Assembly (NCBI RefSeq): GCF_037023145.1
Contig: NZ_CP146092.1
Location: 620,001-684,000, forward strand
Direction: 5' to 3'
Source: Ralstonia sp. RRA
GTDB taxonomy: Bacteria > Pseudomonadota > Gammaproteobacteria > Burkholderiales > Burkholderiaceae
DNA: 64,000 bases
The notes beneath the pieces were generated by a model. That model did not search any database and was not told where the DNA came from. It worked only from the letters and a program-made list of their open reading frames with translations. Shown piece by piece: positions 52,154 to 61,090 of the stretch; the stretch's first letter is position 1; each line of letters starts with the position of its first letter. Position numbers and translations under genes: made by a program.

Positions 52154-52188
52154 CCCTTTATTCGTTGCGATGGGAGGAAACCGGAAGA
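52154..52188 (-). promoter_or_regulatory. ECF-type promoter motif, site B
   Basis: On the minus strand TCTTCCG, 17 bp, then CGAATAAAGGG. It lies about 75 bp before the YbjN-like gene that heads the sigma/anti-sigma/caspase operon, so it would allow autoregulation. Confidence 0.6.
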
Positions 52189-52235
52189 AAATTTTCTGAC
52201 TCCGCAGGCTTGAGTGGTGGCGTATCCGCGTGGCA

Positions 52236-53183
52236 CTAGCGCAGGCGCACCGCTTGCCGGACTTGCGCGCAGAAAAGATCGGCGCGGCCGTCGATGATGG
52301 CCCCGCTCGGCAACCGGTTGGTACGGGCATGTGCGCGGCCGATGGCGTTTGCCAATGCGGCATCGCCATCCACGGCATAGGCAAAGACTGACAGTCCGGT
52401 GGCGGCGGCATCGTCCAACAGTGTCGGGTTGGCATCCATTGTCTTGGCATCCACGTGAACGCCGGCAGGCTTGTCCAGTTCTGCCACCAGGTCAAGCATC
52501 CATGCGCGTGTCAGGCGGGGCGAGCTTGCGTGCTGCGCGATCAGATGTGTCCAGCGGTTGGAGGCTGCAGCCTCGGCGTTGCGTCCGTCAAAGACGATCA
52601 GGCCGAGATAACCCTGGCGGTCGGCGCCGCGTGCGCAGCGCAGCGGTGTGCGCAGCCCCGATGTCAGAAACCAGTTGCCGTGCGGGATGGCCTGTTGCAA
52701 CTGTGCGACCAGGGCTTGCACCGGCTGGCAGTTGCCGACCACCTGCTTGATCTCGGCGTTGAAGGTCTTGTCCGGATGGGCAGCGGCAATGGCCGCGGCG
52801 TCGGCAAGGAAGGGTGGCGCCTCATCGGTTGCTCGGCCGTGCAGTGTCATGCGTGCGCGCCGCCAGTCGGCGGGCATCAGTTGGGCTACCGGCAACTTGC
52901 TGCCGGTCATGACGGCCCGGCCGGTGGTCAGGTCATGGTGCAACACCCACGTGCCGTCGGCCAGTTGCTGCATGTCGATTTCCACGCCGTCCCAGTCGCC
53001 GGCGTAAGCGCTGCGCAGAGCGCTGGCGGAGTTCTCCGGCGCATCCGCAGAACCCCGGTGGGCATGGATCTTCATTCCAAGGCATTCGGCCAGCGCGGGT
53101 GCTGCCGATAGTGCGCATGCAAGGGCGGTACCCAGTGCAGCACACGCGTGGGCGAAGTCAGGAACCCGCGGGGTGATAGCCAT
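52236..53183 (-). CDS. Periplasmic glycerophosphodiester phosphodiesterase
   Basis: From ATG 53183 a signal peptide ends AAPALAE. The GDPD domain has HAHRGSADAPENS (His42, Glu/Asn pair), GVEIDMQQLADGTWVLHHD (Glu-x-Asp and second His) and AEIKQV, covering catalytic and metal residues. 315 residues. Hydrolyses deacylated phospholipids to glycerol 3-phosphate and an alcohol in the family; envelope remodelling fits the location. Overlaps the upstream membrane-protein gene by 26 bp. Confidence 0.87.
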   Translation of the reverse strand: MAITPRVPDFAHACAALGTALACALSAAPALAECLGMKIHAHRGSADAPENSASALRSAYAGDWDGVEIDMQQLADGTWVLHHDLTTGRAVMTGSKLPVAQLMPADWRRARMTLHGRATDEAPPFLADAAAIAAAHPDKTFNAEIKQVVGNCQPVQALVAQLQQAIPHGNWFLTSGLRTPLRCARGADRQGYLGLIVFDGRNAEAAASNRWTHLIAQHASSPRLTRAWMLDLVAELDKPAGVHVDAKTMDANPTLLDDAAATGLSVFAYAVDGDAALANAIGRAHARTNRLPSGAIIDGRADLFCAQVRQAVRLR

Positions 53184-54780
53184 AAGACAAACCTTGCAAG
53201 ACACGGGTGCGGATGGATTCGTTGATCGGGTAGCCGTAGCCTTGCCCCACCGCCACCACGTGGGCAATGTTGGCGAGCACGTTGCGGCCCGCACTTCCTG
53301 ATGCGCCGTCTGCCCCGCGCGCCCACTGCAGCATCTGCGTGAACAGGGGGCTGCGCGTGACGGCGTTGTCGGTATAGGACAGCGATACCCATACGCCGCA
53401 CAACGTGGTCAGCAGCACGCCGGTGGCAATCAACGCCGCGCCGCGCGTGAGCCGGCCATCTGCCGGTGCGCGCAGCAGCAGCAACGTCTTTGCAAGCAGG
53501 TAGAGCAGCTTGGAGAAGTGCCCGATGGCGCCCAGGAGCGAAAAAAACAGCGCAATGGCCGGCACAACGGCGGCACGCGTGGCGTCGATCCCGGCTTGCT
53601 CATACTTGCCACCACTGGCGAAGTCACTGGCCGAGGCCTCGTACTTGACCAGTTCCTGACGCACCTGGCCATCGACGAAGGCGTCGTACACCAGTGTGAA
53701 TTCGGCGGGCGAACCGTAGGAGGTTGCAACGCGGATCTGTGCCGGCAGCTTGAGCGTCTGACGCAGTTCCTGCTGCACGCCAGGGCGGGCAACGAAGGCT
53801 TCGTACGACAGGCCAGGCGGGATGTGGTCATTGCCGATCTTTACGCTGCGGGCGCTGGCCGACATCTGCTGGCGGTAGCGCTGTTCCACCGCCGCGCGGA
53901 ACGTGGCTTCGTCTGCCGGATCCCAGTTGGCGGGCACCGGCACGCTGCGCCGCACGTGCTTGACGACCCCGCCGCGCGCCCGAGCCGGTACCGTGGAGGG
54001 TTGCCACCCGCGCCGCGCAAGCTGGTTGCGGTAATCGTTCCAGGCGCGATCCTGTTGGTTGCGCAACCCTTCGTCGGATGCAGTCGGAATGCGGGCGTAC
54101 TGGTGCCATTTGTCGCTCAGCGCCTTCATCGCATCCTGGTAATCCTTGTAGTAGGCCTGCGTCGGCTTGGAACGGCGCACGGCTGTGCGAATGAGCGCTT
54201 CTTTCACGGTGCGGGTCTTCTCGTCGAGCCGCTCTACCGACAGCGCCAGAAAGGGAAACAGCGCGAGGAATGCCTTGCCTTCAGGGCGCGCAAACAACGC
54301 CTCCTCTTCCACCAGCCCGTCGAGCTTCAATCGGCCCTGCACCAAGGACCGCTGCAGCAGCACGGAGTTAACCGCAATGCGCCGGAACTCCGCATCGCGT
54401 GTGTAGACGACGACGTCCACCAGCGTCTTGATGGCGAAGTAGACCACCAGTACGGTCACTGCAAACCACACCGCGATGGCCTTGTAGCTCGGCTTGCCGG
54501 TGCCTTTCTTGGCACGGTGCGTCAGCATGAGCTGGAGCACCACCAGCGCAGCAGCGATACCCGACAGGGTGCGCCCGAAGATCTCGATATGGTGAACATC
54601 GTCGATGGTCGTATCACCGCCGACCACGTCGAGCAGGCGCGCATTGAACCCCAACTCGAAGGTCAGGTAGACCAACGTCAGGCAGATCAGGAAGAGGCCT
54701 TGTTTGAGCAGGACGGATCGCGTGGAGGGACGGTCGGCGGCACCAGCGGCCGCCTGTTGAGAAGCGGACAGCGATGTCAT
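53158..54780 (-). CDS. Large membrane protein, 540 aa
   Basis: From ATG 54780, overlapping the upstream lipoprotein stop by ATGA. Hydrophobic helices at about 25-45, 70-88, 100-122, then a long soluble part (about 125-410, helical and basic, with repeated Trp and Tyr), then helices at about 415-440 and 460-480. The C-terminal soluble tail ends GYGYPINESIRTRVLQGLSY. No recognised family. Coupled to the 300-aa lipoprotein and the GDPD gene, so these three probably form one envelope module. Confidence 0.68.
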   Translation of the reverse strand: MTSLSASQQAAAGAADRPSTRSVLLKQGLFLICLTLVYLTFELGFNARLLDVVGGDTTIDDVHHIEIFGRTLSGIAAALVVLQLMLTHRAKKGTGKPSYKAIAVWFAVTVLVVYFAIKTLVDVVVYTRDAEFRRIAVNSVLLQRSLVQGRLKLDGLVEEEALFARPEGKAFLALFPFLALSVERLDEKTRTVKEALIRTAVRRSKPTQAYYKDYQDAMKALSDKWHQYARIPTASDEGLRNQQDRAWNDYRNQLARRGWQPSTVPARARGGVVKHVRRSVPVPANWDPADEATFRAAVEQRYRQQMSASARSVKIGNDHIPPGLSYEAFVARPGVQQELRQTLKLPAQIRVATSYGSPAEFTLVYDAFVDGQVRQELVKYEASASDFASGGKYEQAGIDATRAAVVPAIALFFSLLGAIGHFSKLLYLLAKTLLLLRAPADGRLTRGAALIATGVLLTTLCGVWVSLSYTDNAVTRSPLFTQMLQWARGADGASGSAGRNVLANIAHVVAVGQGYGYPINESIRTRVLQGLSYGYHPAGS

Positions 54781-55679
54781 TTGAGCAGGTCCACTCGCAC
54801 TGGTTTGATTTCCTCGGCGGGGAAGGACATGGGTGCCGGGCCGCGTGCGATGGGCGGCGTGCCACCACTCGTGCCGGTATTGGGGCCGCCGCGCTTGCGA
54901 TGGGTAGTGCTGGCGGTACCGGTACTGGCAGGACTGGCGGTCGGGCTGGTCGGCGTGCTGGTGGTCGGGGCGCCGGTGCCGGCGGTCGTCTGCGGGAGCC
55001 CGGGTACATAACGGTTGCCATCGCCAGCGGGGGCGTTGCCGGCGCTTCCCTCCGGCGCGCGCAGCGACGCATCGGCAAACGGCTTGGTATTCAGGTCCGT
55101 GCCTGGTGCCACCGGCACGGTGGACTGCAGCATGCGGTTGTCGGCGTAGGTGTAGCGTACCAGGCGGCCATAGCCGGGCATGTCGAAGGTCAGCGCATTG
55201 TTCCTGGTGTCGAGGTTGGCGCGCGGGCGGTCCTTGCAATTGCCGAATTCCCAGTGCAGCACGTCGCTGCCCTGTACGGCCAACAGCACGTACTTGTACG
55301 GGCAGTTGCGCTCCTGCGTCTCGATGGTCAGCACGGTGCGGTCACCAATGCTGTCCACGCGTGCCACCTTGGCGGTGAGGGCGTTCTGCAGCGGGATCAC
55401 GCGCATGTAGCGCGCCAGCTTGAGCGAGTATCCGCCGCTGTCCTTGCGCAGCGTGCCGTCCGAACCATCTTGCAGTTTGAACGTGTCCACTACCGTGCCG
55501 AACAGCTCGGTGGTATCCATGCCAAACTGCACGCCGCCGCGGCCGTTCGGGTTGACGGCGCAACCGACCAGCAATGCCGTTACGCCAAGCGTCATGCACA
55601 GTTGACGCACAGAGGGGCGGGGGCCGGTGGGAAAAAGGGCACCCATCTTGGTGCTGTCTGGAGCGGTTGTCTTATTCAT
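54777..55679 (-). CDS. Lipoprotein with Thr/Pro-rich tail, 300 aa
   Basis: From ATG 55679 a signal ends in lipobox LLVGCAV. The mature domain is beta-rich with two Cys (ERNCPY, FGNCKD) and the block GDRTVLTIETQE. About 100 C-terminal residues are Thr/Ser/Pro/Gly-rich and flexible. It overlaps the large membrane protein gene by ATGA. Function unknown. Confidence 0.68.
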   Translation of the reverse strand: MNKTTAPDSTKMGALFPTGPRPSVRQLCMTLGVTALLVGCAVNPNGRGGVQFGMDTTELFGTVVDTFKLQDGSDGTLRKDSGGYSLKLARYMRVIPLQNALTAKVARVDSIGDRTVLTIETQERNCPYKYVLLAVQGSDVLHWEFGNCKDRPRANLDTRNNALTFDMPGYGRLVRYTYADNRMLQSTVPVAPGTDLNTKPFADASLRAPEGSAGNAPAGDGNRYVPGLPQTTAGTGAPTTSTPTSPTASPASTGTASTTHRKRGGPNTGTSGGTPPIARGPAPMSFPAEEIKPVRVDLLK

Positions 55680-55846
55680 GCGACGGACATCAGGGGGGCT
55701 GACTCGTGCAGATGTTGTTCGGGTGTACGTCGGGTGTTGTTGCATTAGCCAATACGGGTGAGTAGCTTCGTAAGCTGTCGAAGAAGGGGCTGCGCGGGCA
55801 TTGAAGCGAAGCCTTGACAGAGGTGAGTCTCGGTCGGTCACCCCCT

Positions 55847-57040
55847 TCAGCCCTTCGCGCTCACGGTATCGAGGACTTGCTTCCAGCCAGCAGGCAACCA
55901 ATTCATCACGGCGATGTTAGGTTCATACGAGGCCGCCTGATCCCGGCAGTATTTTTCGACAATGGGTGCAAGCCGCGCCGTGGGCACCTGGCGCTTGGCT
56001 TCCATCCCCTCATAGATCAAGCGGAATGCCTCGTTGAGCCCTGGTATGCCTTCAGACAGATGGCCGACAAGGATCGGGTTGTACTTGATCGCATAGATGT
56101 TCGAGCGCAGGGCAAACGCATCATTGGCCATCAACCGGCCGACGCACTTATCCGGAGCCGCCTCTGCCCGGCCCCTGTCAACCATGTCCTGGGACTCCTG
56201 GACTTCCTTCCGAGTCCTCTCGTATTCCTTTTGCGCGTGGGCGATATCTTCCGGCGTGCTGCATACGCTTTTCAGAAAGCGCTTCTCGATATCCGACAGG
56301 ACATGCGCCTTGTCATCACGGCTTCCCGCTGGCGCATCTGGTTGGCGAGGTTCGATTCGCACGACAGAGCTCATGACTTGCGCGCAATCTCCCGTGCGGC
56401 GCTCCAGTAGCTCCGGATGTTGAAGCAGGACCTCCACGACCCGGCTTTTGTTGTCACGTAGCGCGCGCTGTGCGCGTCCGGTGTCCCACGGCATCCCGCC
56501 GTCCAAGAACAGGCCCACGGTCTCCGCATCATTGTGGTCGATGGCATGCAGAAAATCGTTGTCGGTCCACATCACCCCGCGGTTGGCCAGTTCCTTGCGC
56601 GGATTTGTGCTGGTTTCCTTTTTGACCGTATCCAGTTTCCTATTGAGCTGGTCGACGCCTTCCGAAATCTGGTGCGTATCCACCAGCAAGCGCTGGATTT
56701 GTGCAGCAAGCGGGGACGCCGAGGCGATCAGGCCGCCCGCGTCTGCGTGCCTGGCGCTGGCGATGGCTCCCACACTGAACGCCGTCGCGCACACCCCTGA
56801 GCAGACCACTAGGCTGGAATGCAACTGGGCGCCTCGCGGAAGGCCCATCAGTTTCATGACCAGTAGCACTAGGAACAGCGTCACCACCCCAACAGCCACG
56901 TAGTTGATGTAGGGAAAGTAGGGCCGCAGGAAATCCAGCACCGGGAGGAGCGTAGCCGTGGAGATCGTGATGACCGCATTGATCGGGCCAATATGGTCTG
57001 TGATCCACTTGCCGACTTCAACGTATTTCTCGGTTTTCAT
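55847..57040 (-). CDS. Membrane protein with coiled coil and ankyrin-like segment, 397 aa
   Basis: Two membrane helices near 20-40 and 44-66 and a third near 77-95, then a coiled coil (about 108-145). Around residues 150-215 is an ankyrin-like pair (DNDFLHAIDHNDAETVGLFL, GGMPW). The C-terminal half is helical with three Cys. The order membrane, coiled coil, ankyrin is the same as in the plus-strand gene at 59896-61008, though sequence similarity is low. Function unknown. Confidence 0.68.
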   Translation of the reverse strand: MKTEKYVEVGKWITDHIGPINAVITISTATLLPVLDFLRPYFPYINYVAVGVVTLFLVLLVMKLMGLPRGAQLHSSLVVCSGVCATAFSVGAIASARHADAGGLIASASPLAAQIQRLLVDTHQISEGVDQLNRKLDTVKKETSTNPRKELANRGVMWTDNDFLHAIDHNDAETVGLFLDGGMPWDTGRAQRALRDNKSRVVEVLLQHPELLERRTGDCAQVMSSVVRIEPRQPDAPAGSRDDKAHVLSDIEKRFLKSVCSTPEDIAHAQKEYERTRKEVQESQDMVDRGRAEAAPDKCVGRLMANDAFALRSNIYAIKYNPILVGHLSEGIPGLNEAFRLIYEGMEAKRQVPTARLAPIVEKYCRDQAASYEPNIAVMNWLPAGWKQVLDTVSAKG

Positions 57041-57154
57041 ATTGGTCAGTCAGTGGGCTTTTGCCAAGCCACTCAAGACACGATGTCTCTTGCCTCGCTT
57101 GGCGATCAGCGTTCCCAAGAAGCCAGGCGATGCCGCTGTGGAGAGCGTCGCTCC

Positions 57155-57715
57155 TTATTGCTCGTTCACGACCTGGTGCATGATTTCCATCCAGCGCGCA
57201 TGTTCATTTTGCGGCATGACGATGCGCCACTTCGGACGGTCGATGTCGCGCACGGTGATGAACAGGCCGCTGCGTGCCGCCGCCGCGCTGTTGGCGCCTA
57301 TGTTGGCAACGGCACCCTGCAATCCGCCGCCGATGACCTGCCCGGCCGTTTCGTGAATCGTCTGCCACTCGCGAATGTCGTCAAAGCTGTACGCCTTCCG
57401 CACGCCCGCTTCGATCAGGGCGATCTTGCGTGTTGCCGGGTTGAGTGCAATGCCGCATGCCGATTCCACACCCGAAGCAAACAGGTAACCCGTGCCTTCA
57501 GTCAGACCGATCATCTCGCGCAGGTGCTTTTCCGCCGATGCTTGGTGGCTTTTGCTCCAGCGCCACACCAGAAAGACCGGAACGGCTGCGACGATCAGGA
57601 CAAGCAATCCGATCCCGGGGCTTTTGGCTGCCAACAAGGTGATCAAACCCACGAGACCGAAAAAGAAAGCCCAAAGTCCCGACAGAATCCACATCAACTT
57701 CATCAGGGCACGCAT
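57155..57715 (-). CDS. Membrane protein with DUF4755-like domain, 186 aa
   Basis: Two helices at about 8-30 and 32-52, then a soluble domain with GLTEGTGYLFASGVES, YSFDDIREWQTIHE and a C-terminal KWRIVMPQNEHARWMEIMHQ. The layout resembles DUF4755 proteins, which are not characterised. GAGGAA ribosome site. Between the ankyrin-like protein and the large lipoprotein on the same strand. Confidence 0.6.
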   Translation of the reverse strand: MRALMKLMWILSGLWAFFFGLVGLITLLAAKSPGIGLLVLIVAAVPVFLVWRWSKSHQASAEKHLREMIGLTEGTGYLFASGVESACGIALNPATRKIALIEAGVRKAYSFDDIREWQTIHETAGQVIGGGLQGAVANIGANSAAAARSGLFITVRDIDRPKWRIVMPQNEHARWMEIMHQVVNEQ

Positions 57716-57776
57716 GTCATTTCCTCAATTTTCTGGGGTGGTTAAAAGGGGTTGGTCTTATACAGCGCGAATACCA

Positions 57777-57805
57777 CACCAAGGCGACGTAACGCCGCCT
57801 TGGTG
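57777..57805 (-). terminator. 10-bp hairpin after the 542-aa lipoprotein gene
   Basis: CACCAAGGCG (57777-57786) and CGCCTTGGTG (57796-57805) form a perfect stem with a 9-nt loop, ten bases after the lipoprotein stop. A T-run is missing, so termination may be partial. Confidence 0.45.
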
Positions 57806-57814
57806 CGTGCAGAC

Positions 57815-59443
57815 CTATTGCAACCAGGCGCCGACATAACCGCGGTTGGTGTTGCCGGTAAAGACACCGTGCTCGATCACCGCAAATTGCGTACGACCTT
57901 CCGAGACAAAGCGATAGGCCTGGAACCACGTGTTGCCTGGCAAGCCCACTGCAGCGGCAGGTGCGCCAGACAGCAGCGTCGTCAGCTTGTCCGCCGTCAG
58001 CGTGACGGGGGGCTGCCCTGCAATGCTGATGGTGGCGTTGCCCGAGGCGTCGACCGCAATGCTCGAATGCACGGGGGCTGGTGACGCGGCAGGTGCACCG
58101 TCGCGGCGGCAGTCTTCCCAGTATTGAGAGAAGGTGACGCCCGCAAGATCGGTGGCCAATGTCACCTTGGATGCGGTCTGTGCGACCAGCACGTCGGTCG
58201 ATTTGAGCCCGTCGGTGCCGTCGCCTGCGTTGGCGGCCATGCAGACCATTGAAGCGGCCGGCAGGTTTGGATCGCTGGCCAGGCTGGAGAAGTTCATGCC
58301 GTATCGGACGGGGCTGCCCCACAGGAAGCCGCCATCCGGCTGCGGTGTCACCGTAATGGCCTGCGAGCCGAGGGCCAAGGTTCCGGCCACACCCACGCCG
58401 TTGTCGACGATCGTGGCAACGCCAGGCGTCGTGCCCTGCGCGTTGTAGCGATAGTCCGCGTACCCCACCGTGCCCTGCGGAACGACCGGAGTCGAAGCGG
58501 TGGCTGCGCAGGCCGGAGCGGGGCTCAAACGCGTGGCCGTCCAGTTGCCGCCAACCGACATGGTGGGCGCGTCCTTGTAGGTGCCCGACGCCGTATTCGT
58601 ATCGGTGAATGCGCCGACGAGGGCATCGTTGTTGTAGGTGACGCCGCCGGGCATCGACGGGATCGGGACTTGTTGCCCGGAGTTCGCCCCGATTGTCCAT
58701 TGCCCCGTACCCGGAACGTAGATCACCGCGCCGCTCAGGAAGGCCTGGGTACCATCGTTGCGTGTGACGGTTCCCGTAATGCTGCCGTCCGCTTCGCTGA
58801 TGGTTGCCACATAGGTGTCATGGCTGCGGTCTGCGCTGCTGAATCGCCACTGGCCCGCAAACAGGCACATGCTCTGGCTTTGCAAATGCGCCTGCGCCAC
58901 CGCGGGCGATACCAGAGTCTTCTGCGGAGAAGCCGCCCGGATGGCGGAAGCGACGGTCGGGTCAGCTGCGAATGCGGCGGGCGTTTGCGCAAAGTTCAAC
59001 TGCGTATTGGCCAGTGCGGCAACGGAAGCGGCCGAGATCTGAATGCTGTTGGCAGGGTTGCCACCCGCGTCGAGCGACTGGAGAAACGCGCCGATATTGG
59101 TGACGGTGTCGTTGGTCACACCAGTGGCCCCAGGCACGAGTGCAAGCGGTGTCACAACGGCTTGGCCGGCAGCAGAGCCGATGGTCACGCCGCCAACGGA
59201 GAAGGTCACCATCTGGCCCAGCACGTAGTTGAAGTGGCCCGCGGCATCCGTTGTGCCGCTCAGGTTGCCCGACACGTAATGCAGGCCGGCGACCGGCGCA
59301 TCCACAAAGACACCTTGAGCGGTTTGCGGCGTGCCGGGGCTGTTGCCATTGGCGTTGGTGGGGCTGTCATTCCCGCCGCCGCAAGCGGCAAGGGCGGCGC
59401 AGAACGCCAGGCAGGTGAAACGCATGTTGTGGGTTGTTTTCAT
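57815..59443 (-). CDS. Large surface-type lipoprotein, 542 aa
   Basis: From ATG 59443 (alternative 59425) the signal ends in LAACGGGND (Cys21), a lipobox common in Burkholderiales. The mature protein is beta-rich with repeated Gly/Thr/Val strands; GLHYVSGNLSGTTDAAGHFN is a carboxypeptidase-regulatory-like repeat. Several Cys late in the chain may pair. No enzyme motif is visible. It lies about 270 bp downstream of promoter site C, with a small ORF between. Confidence 0.72.
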   Translation of the reverse strand: MKTTHNMRFTCLAFCAALAACGGGNDSPTNANGNSPGTPQTAQGVFVDAPVAGLHYVSGNLSGTTDAAGHFNYVLGQMVTFSVGGVTIGSAAGQAVVTPLALVPGATGVTNDTVTNIGAFLQSLDAGGNPANSIQISAASVAALANTQLNFAQTPAAFAADPTVASAIRAASPQKTLVSPAVAQAHLQSQSMCLFAGQWRFSSADRSHDTYVATISEADGSITGTVTRNDGTQAFLSGAVIYVPGTGQWTIGANSGQQVPIPSMPGGVTYNNDALVGAFTDTNTASGTYKDAPTMSVGGNWTATRLSPAPACAATASTPVVPQGTVGYADYRYNAQGTTPGVATIVDNGVGVAGTLALGSQAITVTPQPDGGFLWGSPVRYGMNFSSLASDPNLPAASMVCMAANAGDGTDGLKSTDVLVAQTASKVTLATDLAGVTFSQYWEDCRRDGAPAASPAPVHSSIAVDASGNATISIAGQPPVTLTADKLTTLLSGAPAAAVGLPGNTWFQAYRFVSEGRTQFAVIEHGVFTGNTNRGYVGAWLQ

Positions 59444-59579
59444 CGCGGATCGGGCCCCGTGCAGAGCACGGGAATAAGTGATTGATACGGCAACTAAATG
59501 GATGGGAGCACCCTTCTTTGGTAGGGAGGGCGCCTGCTTCATAGAGGGGGCGGTGAGTGCACCGGCCAACCGATTTGGC

Positions 59580-59636
59580 TTAACCAGTTCGGTTGAGACG
59601 AATGTCGCGGTGCAGTGGCGGGGGGTGATGGCGCAT
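59580..59636 (-). CDS. Possible 18-aa leader peptide
   Basis: ATG at 59636 preceded by TGGAGGAACTC, a near-ideal ribosome site. The peptide MRHHPPPLHRDIRLNRTG is His/Pro/Arg-rich. It lies inside the long leader between promoter site C and the lipoprotein gene, so its translation could control that gene. Confidence 0.3.
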   Translation of the reverse strand: MRHHPPPLHRDIRLNRTG

Positions 59637-59711
59637 GAGTTCCTCCAGGTGGAACGGCTGCCTGCCGCATCGCTGGGTGGCGCATTGCCACGCCATTGCA
59701 GGGCCGTTAAC

Positions 59712-59745
59712 CCCTATTCGCTGCTACGCGCTAAAGGCGGAAGAC
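59712..59745 (-). promoter_or_regulatory. ECF-type promoter motif, site C
   Basis: On the minus strand TCTTCCG, 17 bp, then CGAATAGGGG, identical in both blocks to site A. About 270 bp before the lipoprotein start at 59443. Confidence 0.58.
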
Positions 59746-59895
59746 TTTTTTTGGGGGGGAACTTTGAAAGTTGGCCGCAACCTGTACTGCTAGAATTCCT
59801 CGGTCCTGACGCAAACCAAAAAGCAATCGAGCGCAGGCCGGGATAGCCGCATTTTCTGCGGCCAGCACCAGTGATCAATCACTCCGGGGGGAGTC

Positions 59896-61008
59896 ATGGA
59901 AGAGCAGGTTCAGGCCGGACGTTCGGCGCCAGCGGCGGCCGACGATAAGTCGACCCTGCGCAGCGTTCTGCAGATGTCGTCCGATTGGATTTCACCCGTC
60001 AATGCGACGGTGGCCGGATCGACAGTCGTTCTGGATCTGTTCGCTCCGCTCTTCGGCCATACCGTAGGCCGGCTTGCAGCCATCGCGGGTGGGGCCTGTG
60101 TTCTGGTGCTGCTCTATTCGCTCGTAAAGCTGGAGCAGCGGCGCAAACGCATGCAGCCCATCTCGAGTCCGGGCGCGTTCTACGGCCGTTGTCGCAAACT
60201 GTGGTTTGTGACGGTGGCTTGCCTCGGCGGTTTGGGTATGGCATCCGGGACGATCTCCCATGCCGACCAACCCAATCCCAGTGCGTTGGGTTCTGCGTTC
60301 CCGCAAATCGCACAGATTCAACAGACACTGGCTTCGCTGGACTCGAAGGTTGGTGTGCTGTCCGATCAGACGAAAGCGATACAAGACAACACGGCAGCCA
60401 TCCGCGATGCAGTTGCACCGCAGGACGCACGCGGCAAGCTGTCGCGTCTGGGTTACGGCATCGATGACGAATCGAAAGCACGCGCCGTTGAAAGCTGCGA
60501 TGTCGACGCCCTGACGCTCTATGCCGCGCTCCATGAAACGATGCCGCTGGCACTGCCGATCTTCGGCAAGCGCGGAGGCTCGACGCTGGAAGCCCCCATC
60601 CTGTCGAAGAACCCGCATTTTGCTGAGGCACTGAACGTGCTGTCGTCTCAGCCCCAGTTCGACAAGCGGGCGGTCTCGACGCCGTACCTGCTGACCTTCA
60701 CGCAAGCCCAGACGACCACAATTCCAGCGTTCGATGGCCTGCTCGCCAAGGCACGCCAGCACGGTGTGCAGACCACTGGCTTGCTCGCGCCGATGGTCAA
60801 GGCCAGCCCGCTGGCGGTTGCGGTCTGGTTTGGCAACAACGACGCAGTGGCTGCGCTGCTCAAGGCCGGTGCGGATGCCGATACGCCGGCCGTTGAATTG
60901 ATGGCGCCCGTGAATGACCACGGCAACGTGACCATGAAGAGCATTCCTGTCTCGACCGCGCGGGAAGAAGCTCGCCGCTTGAAGTTGTCTCTGCCGGCCC
61001 TCGGGTAA
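59896..61008 (+). CDS. Membrane protein with coiled coil and C-terminal ankyrin repeat, 370 aa
   Basis: GGGGGGAG precedes the ATG. Two or three membrane helices lie within residues 38-78 and 100-118, a coiled coil at about 130-170 (IQQTLASLDSKVGVLSDQ), and an ankyrin repeat near 300-325 (PLAVAVWFGNNDAVAALLKA). Same architecture as the minus gene at 55847-57040. Function unknown. Confidence 0.68.
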   Translation: MEEQVQAGRSAPAAADDKSTLRSVLQMSSDWISPVNATVAGSTVVLDLFAPLFGHTVGRLAAIAGGACVLVLLYSLVKLEQRRKRMQPISSPGAFYGRCRKLWFVTVACLGGLGMASGTISHADQPNPSALGSAFPQIAQIQQTLASLDSKVGVLSDQTKAIQDNTAAIRDAVAPQDARGKLSRLGYGIDDESKARAVESCDVDALTLYAALHETMPLALPIFGKRGGSTLEAPILSKNPHFAEALNVLSSQPQFDKRAVSTPYLLTFTQAQTTTIPAFDGLLAKARQHGVQTTGLLAPMVKASPLAVAVWFGNNDAVAALLKAGADADTPAVELMAPVNDHGNVTMKSIPVSTAREEARRLKLSLPALG

Positions 61009-61027
61009 GAGACTCGCATGACTGCCC

Positions 61028-61052
61028 GAGCCGTATCGGTCTGATACGGCTC
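61028..61052. terminator. Perfect 10-bp hairpin between two plus-strand genes
   Basis: GAGCCGTATC and GATACGGCTC with a 5-nt loop, 19 bp after the ankyrin-type gene stop. No T-run follows; it may be an attenuating or stabilising stem, or an operator. Confidence 0.45.
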
Positions 61053-61090
61053 GAAGACCATCTCGACGCTACGAATACCAAGTCACACAC

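Larger units (their letters stand above)
59444..59895. other. 452-bp regulatory region between divergent genes
   Basis: Contains promoter site C, an 18-codon ORF with a strong ribosome site (59580-59636) and a CCCGTGC/GCACGGG stem next to the lipoprotein start (about 59457-59473). A G-run and T-run near 59747-59761 are striking. Promoter for the plus gene at 59896 lies here but is not clear. Confidence 0.45.

Noticed and set aside
53518..55011. 497-aa plus ORF opposite the large membrane protein
   Set aside because: No start context or motifs; the minus genes are coupled by ATGA overlaps, which supports them.
59478..59846. 122-aa plus ORF in the regulatory region
   Set aside because: Spans promoter site C and G/T homopolymer runs, with no ribosome site or family feature.
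59992..60921. 309-aa minus ORF opposite the ankyrin-type gene
   Set aside because: Shadow frame; the plus frame has GGGGGGAG, membrane helices and an ankyrin repeat.
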